This document shows, one piece after another, positions 24,733-31,985 of a stretch of 39,423 nucleotides of DNA. Location of the stretch: positions 1 to 39,423 of IMG/VR virus record IMGVR_UViG_3300046787_000150; one strand, written 5' to 3'. The translations under genes and the position numbers were made by a program. The notes beneath the pieces were generated by a model, which saw only the letters and a list, made by a program, of their open reading frames with translations, was not told where the DNA came from and did no database searches. Origin of the DNA: a virus. The first letter of the stretch is position 1. Each line of letters opens with the position of its first letter.

Positions 24733-24983
24733 GGGTATATTTTTCCTTTAGTGTCGTGTAGGCAGAACGCCTCAAAACCTTGTTTAATTAATTCATCTAT
24801 TCTAAACTTCTGTAGTGGCTTTAGCGTGTCTCCACCCTCCTTGCACTCTATAAAAATAGTTCTTCCGTCCTTGAAGCAGAATAGGTCTGGATAACCACTA
24901 ACGCTTAGCTTTATCGTGTTTATCACTATCCAACCCTCGTTCTCGTACTTCTTCTTTACTTTTGCCTGATGCTTGCTTGCCAT
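24729..24983 (-). CDS. VRR-NUC domain nuclease
   Basis: The 84-residue protein is a minimal VRR-NUC (PD-(D/E)XK) domain. It has an N-terminal helix with KVKKKYENEGWIVI, then GYPDL (30-34), IECK (45-48) and LKPLQKF with Gln58, followed by ELIKQGFEA. The acidic and lysine residues form the metal-dependent cleavage site. Stand-alone VRR-NUC proteins cut branched DNA and may act as junction resolvases in phages. Its first 86 bases overlap, out of frame, the end of the zinc-ribbon gene. Confidence 0.8.
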   Translation of the reverse strand: MASKHQAKVKKKYENEGWIVINTIKLSVSGYPDLFCFKDGRTIFIECKEGGDTLKPLQKFRIDELIKQGFEAFCLHDTKGKIYP

Positions 24984-25098
24984 ATCCTTTACATTTGTTA
25001 CAGTATAATGTGTCGGTGAATCCTATATTAATTATCGCTCTACAGTTGTTGCATAGAGTTGCTCCGTCGCAGTTATTAAATTTGTGTAGTGGCCTCAT
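24898..25098 (-). CDS. Small zinc-ribbon-like protein
   Basis: The 66-residue protein has two CxxC knuckles (LCNNCRAI near 16-19 and YCNKCKGY near 33-36) consistent with one zinc site, then a very hydrophilic tail (residues 38-66). The tail is encoded in the 86-base overlap with the VRR-NUC gene, so its sequence is probably constrained by the nuclease frame. The ATG overlaps the upstream stop by four bases. It may be a nucleic-acid-binding accessory to the nuclease. Confidence 0.65.
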   Translation of the reverse strand: MRPLHKFNNCDGATLCNNCRAIINIGFTDTLYCNKCKGYGKQASGKSKEEVRERGLDSDKHDKAKR

Positions 25099-25322
25099 AC
25101 TTTATTATCTAAGTAAATTGTTGGCGGGTCAAATGAAATAACAGCAGAATAAAAATCACCAAGCTCTTCGTCAACTAGATCTAAAATTTTTTCTAAATGA
25201 TCAAAGTCTTTCACGTCTATAGTTAATGCGTAATAATCAACACCTTCAACTTGCTTAGCCTTTAGTTTTTCAATTAAAAACTCATTATCATTTGTTCTGT
25301 TAAAATCTATTTCAAATATCAT
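25095..25322 (-). CDS. Small acidic hypothetical protein
   Basis: The 75-residue acidic protein (MIFEIDFNRTNDNEFLIEKL) shows an alternating strand-helix pattern and may be a small ferredoxin-like alpha/beta fold. No family is recognised. It overlaps both neighbours by four bases (ATGA on each side), which makes it a secure member of the operon despite its unknown role. Confidence 0.65.
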   Translation of the reverse strand: MIFEIDFNRTNDNEFLIEKLKAKQVEGVDYYALTIDVKDFDHLEKILDLVDEELGDFYSAVISFDPPTIYLDNKV

Positions 25323-25471
25323 AACTTTTGCTTTTTATATTGTTTCCATTTCTTCTTTGCTAACTTAGTAGCGTTTTCGACTTCATTAAAATAAGTAAAT
25401 CCATAATTTAAAAGTTTATCTGAAAAGTAACCATCTAGAAAAGCTCCTATATATTTTTCTTTTTCTGTCAT
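25319..25471 (-). CDS. Small basic hypothetical protein (50 aa)
   Basis: The frame runs from ATG at 25471 to TGA at 25319 and encodes a 50-residue peptide (MTEKEKYIGAFLDGYFSDKL...) with a Lys-rich C terminus. It overlaps the upstream zinc-finger-like gene and the downstream gene by four bases each (ATGA coupling). This coupling, in a stretch otherwise without a gene, is the evidence that it is translated. Function unknown. Confidence 0.65.
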   Translation of the reverse strand: MTEKEKYIGAFLDGYFSDKLLNYGFTYFNEVENATKLAKKKWKQYKKQKL

Positions 25472-25644
25472 AATTCTTTTTCTTTATTTTTAATTATTAT
25501 ATATTCCCAATTCATATCTTCGTTGTATTTAATACATCTTTCTAATAGTTCTTTTGAAGCATGCTGTAGGAATTTAAAGCAAGATTCACACTTGTCAGTA
25601 TCTTTGTATTTTGGATATATCTGACATATTATACATTTTTCCAT
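25468..25644 (-). CDS. Small zinc-finger-like protein (58 aa)
   Basis: The frame runs from ATG at 25644 to TGA at 25468. The 58-residue peptide has CIIC (4-7) and CESC (19-22), a compact CxxC...CxxC knuckle, then a helical charged tail. It is the first gene after the SNF2-like helicase, beyond a pair of hairpins, and is coupled by ATGA to the next small gene. A nucleic-acid-binding or adaptor role is a guess from the zinc site. Confidence 0.65.
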   Translation of the reverse strand: MEKCIICQIYPKYKDTDKCESCFKFLQHASKELLERCIKYNEDMNWEYIIIKNKEKEL

Positions 25645-25649
25645 GATTT

Positions 25650-25714
25650 TAAGGTTATAACCTTACGTTACCGTATCTACTTTAAGGCTACAGCCTTAAA
25701 ATGTGATAACGTAA
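25650..25714 (-). promoter_or_regulatory. Paired hairpins straddling the helicase stop codon
   Basis: TAAGGTTATAACCTTA (25650-25665) is a perfect 16-base palindrome. TTTAAGGC/GCCTTAAA (25681-25700) is an 8-bp stem with a 4-base loop inside the last helicase codons. An outer inverted repeat, TTACGTTA (25663-25670) with TAACGTAA (25707-25714), partly overlaps them. The structure sits between the helicase stop (25677) and the next ATG (25644). No long T-tract follows, so it looks more like an RNA processing or stability element than a strong terminator. Confidence 0.55.
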
Positions 25715-26909
25715 AGTTCTTTTTGTTAAGTACTTGTTTATACACGTGCGACTCTATACCGCCCTGAGCAAATATCCAGTAGACTTTATTAAACTTTCGG
25801 TCCATAGTAGTCATCCTGTCTCGTGCCTGCCAGTAGCTGGTTGCAGAGAAGTCAATATTGTAGAACACTAAGTAGTCAGCATTTCTAAGACTAATACCCT
25901 CACGACCAGACACAATCTGTAACGCTATAGACTTATCGGTTTCGTTAAACTCGTCGATGTCAGTTGTCAATTTATCCTTGAATACTTCCTTTAGCGCGTC
26001 TAACTCTGCCTTAAACTTATAGAATATACCTATCTTGTTACCATAAAACCTATTCTTGATAAACCCAGCCTTAGACGTGTCGAATACCATGGAGTTACCA
26101 GACTCGAACTTAACTGTACCTGAGTACATCTGGTGTAGCTTTTGCTGTAATTTAACGGGTGTGTCGGCTAAAATAACTTCCTCCTTACCTTCGACTACCA
26201 GATCCTTTTTTAATCGACTACACATGCTGTATGTGAGTGGACTCATCAATACATAAAGTATCTCCTCCTCAATTTCGGAACTAAATCCGGCCTGCTCCTG
26301 CGTAAAGGTGATGACGTAGTCTTTTATCACACTCATCACTTTTTCTCTGTCGGCATCGGAGTAGTCGTTAACCTCATGCGATCCTAGGTACTTCTTCTTA
26401 ATCTTAACGAAGTCATTAGCCCACTTATAAAAGTTAGTATACTTCCTGAACGGTGACGCGTTAGAAACCCAGAACTGATGATACAACTGACTATAACTCT
26501 CAGGGCTCATGGTTCCACTTAGAAATATCATTGGTAGACCAGCGAACATCTTCTTGAATGTCTTAGCTCCAACACCTGGCTTAGGGAATGATCCAAACCT
26601 ATGGCTCTCGTCGTGCACTACAAGGTCGTAATCACCTGTAAGTTTATGCATGGACTCATCATTCATTACCTCTAAAGAAAAATGCTGTGCGTAGTTGAAG
26701 TCGTTATAATCTCCAACAATAGAGCTAATAGCTTTCTTCTTGGTAAGGAATAATACCTTGTTAGCTCCAAATAACTTAGCAGTTTCAAGCGCCATAAGGG
26801 TTTTGCCACAACGAACCTCTGCTGCTAAATAAACAATTTTGTTTACTTTTAAAATCTTCACAGCCTTATTTGCTATGTCTACCTGATAATCTCTAAGCTT
26901 TTTTTCCAT
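25677..26909 (-). CDS. SNF2/SF2-type DNA helicase or translocase
   Basis: The 410-residue protein has the superfamily 2 motifs: RDYQ (6-9, Q-like), AEVRCGKT (30-37, motif I), VVHDESHRFG (97-106, motif II as DESH), SGTMSPES (131-138, motif III), and in the C-terminal half QIVSGREGISLRNADYLVFY plus WQARDRM (motifs V and VI). It hydrolyses ATP to move along or remodel DNA. SNF2-like helicases are part of crAss-like replication modules. The lysine and acidic residues needed for ATP use are present. It overlaps the upstream gene by 17 bases. Confidence 0.85.
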   Translation of the reverse strand: MEKKLRDYQVDIANKAVKILKVNKIVYLAAEVRCGKTLMALETAKLFGANKVLFLTKKKAISSIVGDYNDFNYAQHFSLEVMNDESMHKLTGDYDLVVHDESHRFGSFPKPGVGAKTFKKMFAGLPMIFLSGTMSPESYSQLYHQFWVSNASPFRKYTNFYKWANDFVKIKKKYLGSHEVNDYSDADREKVMSVIKDYVITFTQEQAGFSSEIEEEILYVLMSPLTYSMCSRLKKDLVVEGKEEVILADTPVKLQQKLHQMYSGTVKFESGNSMVFDTSKAGFIKNRFYGNKIGIFYKFKAELDALKEVFKDKLTTDIDEFNETDKSIALQIVSGREGISLRNADYLVFYNIDFSATSYWQARDRMTTMDRKFNKVYWIFAQGGIESHVYKQVLNKKNFTLSHFKAVALK

Positions 26910-27267
26910 ATACCTCTTTGTATTTATAGGCTAGATTGTTGTTGCAAAACTCAATCTCTTCTGGTGTTAATGTCTTATAAAATATAGTACGTCCACCTGT
27001 AAATTTTTTAGCCTTGATGCATGACTTTTCATTTAAATAATTCCTGAATGACTTCTTACATTCACGTAAGTAGAAGGGAAATAATGGTAGTCCATCGTAC
27101 CTTTGATCTACCGACTTAATGTTTCCGAACTGCCAAGACAATTCATCGACATGAATCTCGTCTTTGATCGATACCTTGTCTATTTTTAATAAATCCTGAA
27201 ACTTTGTTTTAATTTCTGTGGAAGGCTTGTTAAGTACAAACGCTACCTCTCTGTAGTTTAGTGTCAT
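26893..27267 (-). CDS. Hypothetical replication-module protein
   Basis: This 124-residue basic protein begins with a possible winged-helix-like segment (YREVAFVLNKPSTEIKTKFQ) and later has CKKSFRNYLNEKSCIKAKKF, a Lys-rich stretch. I recognise no family. It is coupled to both neighbours, overlapping the upstream stop by four bases and the helicase start by 17, which suggests it works with the helicase, perhaps as a DNA-binding partner. Confidence 0.6.
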   Translation of the reverse strand: MTLNYREVAFVLNKPSTEIKTKFQDLLKIDKVSIKDEIHVDELSWQFGNIKSVDQRYDGLPLFPFYLRECKKSFRNYLNEKSCIKAKKFTGGRTIFYKTLTPEEIEFCNNNLAYKYKEVYGKKA

Positions 27268-27590
27268 AGTAGTTCGTTTAAAAATAATACTCTGTTCTCT
27301 CTGGCCTTGTCTATGTTATCTACTACGTGATTAATAACGTGTGACAGTAGTAACAGATCAGGCTCGTCAAACTCTGCTATCTGACTTATTAGTCTGTGTC
27401 TAGAGTTCATTAGGTTGGTCACCATCTGAGGATCATTCTTATACATTACGTTGTAGTTGTATATGACGTCCTTTTCAATATCGTTCTTGAGTAGGTTTGC
27501 TAGGTTTTTTGTTTTACCTTTTAACCTCATCTCGTCCATTAACTCCAGTGCTAGCTGTAGTGTTAATGATAATTCAATTCCTGTCTTCAT
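27264..27590 (-). CDS. Helical hypothetical protein
   Basis: The 108-residue protein is predicted from sequence to be almost all helix (LTLQLALELMDEMRLKGKTK; SRHRLISQIAEFDEPDLLLL). No motif, membrane segment or family is evident. It overlaps the small membrane protein gene by 17 bases and the next gene by four, so it is a normal operon member. Function unknown. Confidence 0.6.
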   Translation of the reverse strand: MKTGIELSLTLQLALELMDEMRLKGKTKNLANLLKNDIEKDVIYNYNVMYKNDPQMVTNLMNSRHRLISQIAEFDEPDLLLLSHVINHVVDNIDKARENRVLFLNELL

Positions 27591-27765
27591 CTTTATACTG
27601 AATTAAAAATCCTATTAGTACTAAAATATTCATGCCGAATGAAGCGATGATCTCTCGTATGTCCTCGTAAACATTAATAGATAAGTGCACGTGACCTACT
27701 ACCCAGAACGGTATAGCTAGGTTACTTGCTATCCATACTATAGTGTACTTAAGAAACCTCTTCAT
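27574..27765 (-). CDS. Small two-segment membrane protein
   Basis: The 63-residue protein has two hydrophobic segments: about residues 6-25 (KYTIVWIASNLAIPFWVVGH) and about 38-56 (EIIASFGMNILVLIGFLIQY), with a charged C terminus (KDEDRN). The size and layout resemble small phage membrane proteins, holins included, but it sits in the replication operon rather than near lysis genes. It overlaps both neighbours by 17 bases. Confidence 0.6.
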   Translation of the reverse strand: MKRFLKYTIVWIASNLAIPFWVVGHVHLSINVYEDIREIIASFGMNILVLIGFLIQYKDEDRN

Positions 27766-28138
27766 CTGTGAACTGATTAAAAAAGCTTTCTATACTTTCA
27801 AGCTCTAGTTTGTGCATTTTATTTAGCTGTCTAATCCTAGATTCTTTAGCGTCATCTAAAGAGCTAAATATGTAATTACAATTTAAGCTTAATGATGTTT
27901 CCTCATTACCCTCAAAGTTAAATACTAATCCCTTTGGGATATCCACCTTGTAGTATATCTCTGGATTTAAATTGTCGCTAAGTTCGATGCCTCTTATTAT
28001 GCCTCTGAATATACTGTCTTTTCCATAACCAATAAATACGTCGTCTCCAAGACTGAACTTCTTTTCGTTTCTTAAGAATCCGAAATACTTGTCATAATGA
28101 TTCTCAAATCGAACCTTGTATATATTATCTATTGTCAT
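27749..28138 (-). CDS. Hypothetical protein with SH3-like N-terminal region
   Basis: The 129-residue protein has a beta-rich segment (about 28-65, FSLGDDVFIGYGKDSIFRGI) with the look of a small SH3 or KOW-like barrel, then FSSLDDAKESRIRQL and a helical tail. I recall proteins with this layout as common unknowns in Bacteroidota phages, but cannot name a family. It overlaps the downstream membrane protein gene by 17 bases. Confidence 0.6.
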   Translation of the reverse strand: MTIDNIYKVRFENHYDKYFGFLRNEKKFSLGDDVFIGYGKDSIFRGIIRGIELSDNLNPEIYYKVDIPKGLVFNFEGNEETSLSLNCNYIFSSLDDAKESRIRQLNKMHKLELESIESFFNQFTDEEVS

Positions 28139-28152
28139 AATTCCTTTTGTTT

Positions 28153-28245
28153 TTATATTCCTGAATAATAAACTAATCCTAAAACTATGTCGTAATAAAA
28201 ATACATTCTTGAATTCTTATCTCTTTCACTCCAAAATCTTACCAT
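28153..28245 (-). CDS. Possible 30-residue peptide
   Basis: The frame from ATG at 28245 to TAA at 28153 encodes 30 residues (MVRFWSERDKNSRMYFYYDI...) with an aromatic, hydrophobic C-terminal half. The start overlaps the upstream gene by seven bases, and the stop lies 14 bases before the next gene. It fills a 100-base gap in an otherwise gapless operon. The short length makes it uncertain. Confidence 0.45.
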   Translation of the reverse strand: MVRFWSERDKNSRMYFYYDIVLGLVYYSGI

Positions 28246-28481
28246 CCTTTTTCTTTTTTAAACATTTCTAATAGTTCTTTTGTTGTATATTTATTATCGT
28301 GATTAGAAAATTTATAAATATTACCTTTTTCATTATTGTCGTAAAATTCAACACAATAATCCATTGTCCAATAAAAAAACTCAACAGCGTAATCATCTGC
28401 TATAACTTGAAGTTGTACATCTCTAATTTGCACTCTTGGTTTAGTATCTAACCATTTTTTAAATTTATCTTGTAGTGTCAT
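28239..28481 (-). CDS. Small hypothetical protein
   Basis: The 80-residue, AT-rich gene encodes a protein rich in aromatic residues (DDYAVEFFYWTMDYCVEFYD) with a Lys-rich end (ELLEMFKKEKGW). No motif or family is recognised. It lies seven bases after the NUMOD4/HNH gene and shares that gene's AT-rich composition, so both may have arrived together. Confidence 0.55.
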   Translation of the reverse strand: MTLQDKFKKWLDTKPRVQIRDVQLQVIADDYAVEFFYWTMDYCVEFYDNNEKGNIYKFSNHDNKYTTKELLEMFKKEKGW

Positions 28482-28488
28482 AACTTTT

Positions 28489-28968
28489 TTATTTATATTT
28501 CCATGATTTATTATTAATTATCTTGCCAACTTGAGTTTGACTTATTCCAAATAATTCTGCTAATTCTCTCTGAAAATAAATTCCCTTTAAGTTTTCTTTT
28601 TTTAATTTCTCAACTTCTGATCTATTTAACTTAGACATGGAATGGGTTTCTCCTGAATTAATTAGTCCGTTTTTATAAGCATGTATAGAATTTTCTGAAG
28701 GACTGCACCACTCGAGATTTTCTACTCTATTGTCAGTCTTTATTCCATTAACATGGTTTACTTGAGGTTTGTTTTCTGGATTTAATATATGCGATAACGC
28801 TACTAATCTATGAATTTTCATTTGCTTTCTAACTCCGTCAATGTAAATATTAACTGCTAAATATCCGTCTTTCTTTTTAATGTTTTTTAATACATTACCA
28901 CGTTTACCTATCACGTCTCCGTAATTACTTATGTAAAAATCTTTATATTTTTTAAATACTTTTTCCAT
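28489..28968 (-). CDS. HNH homing endonuclease (NUMOD4-HNH-HTH)
   Basis: The 159-residue protein has the modular layout of free-standing HNH homing endonucleases. It has a NUMOD4-like start (FKKYKDFYISNYGDVIGKRG, 5-24), the HNH core with IHRLVA (52-57) and NHVNGIKTDNRVENLEW (71-87), then a C-terminal helix-turn-helix (about 130-155, FQRELAELFGISQTQVGKII). The core nicks or cuts DNA and the HTH helps choose the target site. It is more AT-rich than the primase next door, which suggests recent acquisition. It does not interrupt a recognisable gene. Confidence 0.85.
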   Translation of the reverse strand: MEKVFKKYKDFYISNYGDVIGKRGNVLKNIKKKDGYLAVNIYIDGVRKQMKIHRLVALSHILNPENKPQVNHVNGIKTDNRVENLEWCSPSENSIHAYKNGLINSGETHSMSKLNRSEVEKLKKENLKGIYFQRELAELFGISQTQVGKIINNKSWKYK

Positions 28969-28972
28969 AATT

Positions 28973-29230
28973 TCAACTATATTTATTCACTATGTATTTA
29001 TAAACCTCGCTTAATTTTTCCTCGGCTTTTTGAACTGTTTTGTACCTCATAGATCCAAGCACTTCTGTACTGGTATACTCGTTACCATTCTCTCTATGCC
29101 AATCTTTACCACAAGAAGATATGCCTCCTCTTCTAATAGCGATACAGAACTGACCATCAATTGGTTTAATATAGACTTGATAGTCGAGTTCTATACACTT
29201 TTTAGCATCAGAATAAGAGTTGTGGTTCAT
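28973..29230 (-). CDS. Small hypothetical protein
   Basis: The 85-residue protein begins MNHNSYSDAKKCIELDYQVY and continues with a beta-like CIAIRRGGISSCGKDWH and a helical end (VQKAEEKLSEVYKYIVNKYS). No family is recognised. Its start overlaps the primase-helicase end by 23 bases, so it is probably translated by coupling. The HNH gene follows four bases after its stop. Confidence 0.6.
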   Translation of the reverse strand: MNHNSYSDAKKCIELDYQVYIKPIDGQFCIAIRRGGISSCGKDWHRENGNEYTSTEVLGSMRYKTVQKAEEKLSEVYKYIVNKYS

Positions 29231-31625
29231 CTTTTGGTTTTTCTGTCTGCGGTTTGTCTACAAACTTTATCCATCTTCCGTTCATGTCCCTACCCTCTAT
29301 CGGCTGTACCCCAGATATAAATACCCCGTACGAGTCTAGCCACTTATAGAACATATTCCTAGAGATAGTCATCTTAGCCTTAGGGGCAAAGTCTGGATTG
29401 TCTTGAATAAAGTCAACGTAAAGGTCCTGCTTATAAATTACAGTGTTGGTCTTCAGCTTATCACTGTGAGCCTTACCGTCAATAAGACCACACCAATCGA
29501 TAAACTCATGGCACGTCTCGGCTGATAACTTTCTGATCTTCAAGTTAACGAACGTACTCTTGATTAGTCCAGTAGTTAAGTAGGCCTGCAAGTTGTTGAT
29601 CATGTAGTTATCGAATCGACACCACTCATCCTCGTCCCACTCGCTAAACAATAACCTACCGAACTCAACCTGTGGTGTAAACTCCTTGGTATAGAACTGC
29701 TTGAACTCTAACTCCCATTTACGTCTCTCGAATGAGTTACCCTTACCCTTGATCGCGTAGTTTGTTGTGATGATAATCTTTGGTGACTTGTCAAATGGTA
29801 TCTTGATCGCATCCTTGTTCTTCTTCTCAATTGTAATACCCTCTGTAATAACGGAGAACAATCTCTCAAAGTCAAAGTGCTTCTTAACGTCATCAAATGA
29901 TAGTACCTGTGTGTCAACCGACGTGGTCTGGTATGGGAACGAACTATCAAAGTTGAAACGCTTACCATCGATCGAAGCGGTATTCTTCATCTTAGATACA
30001 GCATTAACAAACAATCCCTTACCTGTACCTCCCTCTGGATTGTCGGTGATCACCTCATCATTCAGTATCACAGCTGGGCAGTAAGAGAAGTTCTTGTACC
30101 CGTGCAACAAAAATCCGATTGTACTCTCCATTGACTTAATTCTACTCTCGTCACCTCCAGATATGTTAGAGATAAATACCTTGTAGTCACAGTCCGTAAC
30201 CTCGCATATATCAAAGTCTCTATCGATAACCTGATCGCTCCATACGTATCCGCCTAGGTCTAGGTAGTCAATAATGTTTACCTTATCCTTAGTGATATTG
30301 ACAGCGCAGTTTCTATAGTACAGGTACGCGTTGTCCTTGTCGTCTTCCATGAACGATACGTCAACTGATGTAAGTAGTGACAAGAAGTCGTCCTTAAAGA
30401 AGCGCGTCTTATCAGCAAAGTAGTTATAGATTGACAAGTCGTCAAGTCCTTCTAGATACGTCAAAACAAAGTCCTTAATCTCATCGTCAGATGTGTGGTT
30501 GATGAGGTTGTTAGTTACTCGTACAAATATAGAACTCTTACTCCCAGACGGTGTGAACTTATAGAACCCGTTGTCCTCTAAGAACTCCTTGAATAGGTAG
30601 TGAACTATACTGATAGATCCCTTGTCTGACTTGGTCCAGAACTTCTTGGCTGACTCGTCCTGATCTATTGTACTAATCACCGTGTCGATTGTGTTCTCGT
30701 CTAGCGCTGTAGTCATAAGCTCAGACTTGATGTCCTTCTTGGACACTCCTCTCTTAATCTTTTGACGTACCTGAGCCAGCTTGTCGTCGTCCTCGTAGAA
30801 CTTTGTACCGTGCTTGCTTGTGTTTCTATACGCAGACTGAATAGCTGTGTTAATCTCAGACATAGGAAAGTCCTTGGCCTGAAACTGACTCATAACATAC
30901 TCGGCCAGTGACTGAGATATCCCGTACTCGTTGAATGCTGATGCTAATATAAACACGTTGTTGTTACGCTCTCCGTCTACCAGTCCATACCTCTTTGTCC
31001 ACCACTTCATTAGGATGTCAACGATCTTATTCTCGTTTGTTATTGGTATGGTTGGTTGAGAGTTGAACTTCTCCTTCTCAACGTACTCATGCTCAGCTAC
31101 TTCTGTCCACTCTTCAGAGTCCTCGTTGATGTATATTGCTGGATCATATGACTCATAGCATACGCGAGATATGTTCTTGCACGCCTTATCAAACTGAGGA
31201 GAGTCGAAGTGCTTCTCTAGTGCGTTAAAGTAGTTCTTGTGATTGTCTGGATCCTTAGGTATCTTAACGATCACCTTCAGTCCATCTCCTGATGGCGATA
31301 TAAATACAGAGTAAACATAGTTGTCTGTAGACAGTATGTCCTTCTCCATCTTCATCTCCTTAGCCGTAGCGTACCCATCAAAGTCTAGGCATATATATCC
31401 ACTGTGTTCTACTAGCGCGGTGTCGAGTCTTTTATTAAATGTACCCGAGAAGCATATCGCTGGTAGTGACTGCTTCATAATGTTTCTGAGCGACTTGTCC
31501 TTTTCTTTTCGGATCTTTTCTACTAGCTCCTTGGAGTGACCATCTCTGGTGCGTTCTAGTATCTTTTCGATTGGTCGAAAGAATGGCGTCTCAGTTTGTT
31601 TTATATTAGCAAATATTGTTACCAT
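29208..31625 (-). CDS. Primase-helicase (BT4734/VirE_N-like N terminus, SF3 helicase C terminus)
   Basis: This 805-residue protein is the probable core of phage DNA replication. The N terminus has the BT4734/VirE_N pattern: AICFSGTF (56-63) and YICLDFDGY (77-85), where the acidic pair fits an archaeo-eukaryotic primase-like active site. The C-terminal part has a superfamily 3 helicase core: Walker A GGTGKG near 530, Walker B-like VLSFDDV near 573, motif C PKIIITTN near 620, and an FERRKWELEF segment. Together they would prime and unwind DNA. It is preceded by a strong hairpin terminator and has a C-rich, less AT-biased composition than its neighbours. Confidence 0.85.
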   Translation of the reverse strand: MVTIFANIKQTETPFFRPIEKILERTRDGHSKELVEKIRKEKDKSLRNIMKQSLPAICFSGTFNKRLDTALVEHSGYICLDFDGYATAKEMKMEKDILSTDNYVYSVFISPSGDGLKVIVKIPKDPDNHKNYFNALEKHFDSPQFDKACKNISRVCYESYDPAIYINEDSEEWTEVAEHEYVEKEKFNSQPTIPITNENKIVDILMKWWTKRYGLVDGERNNNVFILASAFNEYGISQSLAEYVMSQFQAKDFPMSEINTAIQSAYRNTSKHGTKFYEDDDKLAQVRQKIKRGVSKKDIKSELMTTALDENTIDTVISTIDQDESAKKFWTKSDKGSISIVHYLFKEFLEDNGFYKFTPSGSKSSIFVRVTNNLINHTSDDEIKDFVLTYLEGLDDLSIYNYFADKTRFFKDDFLSLLTSVDVSFMEDDKDNAYLYYRNCAVNITKDKVNIIDYLDLGGYVWSDQVIDRDFDICEVTDCDYKVFISNISGGDESRIKSMESTIGFLLHGYKNFSYCPAVILNDEVITDNPEGGTGKGLFVNAVSKMKNTASIDGKRFNFDSSFPYQTTSVDTQVLSFDDVKKHFDFERLFSVITEGITIEKKNKDAIKIPFDKSPKIIITTNYAIKGKGNSFERRKWELEFKQFYTKEFTPQVEFGRLLFSEWDEDEWCRFDNYMINNLQAYLTTGLIKSTFVNLKIRKLSAETCHEFIDWCGLIDGKAHSDKLKTNTVIYKQDLYVDFIQDNPDFAPKAKMTISRNMFYKWLDSYGVFISGVQPIEGRDMNGRWIKFVDKPQTEKPKDEPQLLF

Positions 31626-31642
31626 TGATTAAAATTTAAATT

Positions 31643-31669
31643 AAAAAGGCCCCGAAACACTCGAGGCCT
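31643..31669 (-). terminator. Leftward hairpin terminator before the primase-helicase gene
   Basis: Read on the minus strand, AGGCCTCGA pairs with TCGGGGCCT (31669-31661 with 31655-31647; one T-G wobble) around a 5-base loop GTGTT, followed by TTTTT. It ends about 18 bases before the primase ATG. No promoter is visible between hairpin and start, so it more likely attenuates than fully stops transcription. Confidence 0.8.
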
Positions 31670-31689
31670 GATGAGTGTGATACGTCTAA

Positions 31690-31980
31690 TTACGGGATAT
31701 CGTTAGTCGCTTCCTTCTTAATGTTCCATCCCTGGATGCTGTTGAAGTACTTAGTCTCTCCTTGTGGGTTAGTCCATTCTCTCCCTTTAAGATTTATACC
31801 AACCTCTACGTCGTCTCCTATAGAGTACTTATCTAACACTGCACACTTGTCCTGATTGAACTCGATGCTAATGTGTTGTGGAAACTGCTCGTCTGTAGTT
31901 ACTACAATTTCTCTTTTTGAAAACTTTTCAGATACTTGTTGTGTTGATCCGATGAACTTGATTTTTCCTTTTACTTCCAT
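31690..31980 (-). CDS. DUF3127 family OB-fold-like protein (candidate ssDNA-binding)
   Basis: This 96-residue protein matches the small DUF3127 family of Bacteroidota and their phages: an N-terminal strand MEVKGKIKFIG, the KREIVVTTDEQFPQHISIEF core, a GDDVEVGINLKGREW turn and a final FNSIQGWNIKK strand. The pattern suggests a five-strand OB fold. It is encoded between nuclease and primase genes, so a single-stranded-DNA-binding or replication-accessory role is plausible, though unproven for the family as far as I know. Confidence 0.8.
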   Translation of the reverse strand: MEVKGKIKFIGSTQQVSEKFSKREIVVTTDEQFPQHISIEFNQDKCAVLDKYSIGDDVEVGINLKGREWTNPQGETKYFNSIQGWNIKKEATNDIP

Positions 31981-31985
31981 GTTGA

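Noticed and set aside
24729-25098. Zinc ribbon and VRR-NUC as one gene split by a frameshift
   Set aside because: The nuclease has its own ATG and a complete family-like N terminus, so two overlapping genes explain the sequence better.
29767-30084. Open frame of 105 codons on the plus strand
   Set aside because: It is antisense to the conserved helicase core of the primase-helicase and shows no protein-like pattern of its own.
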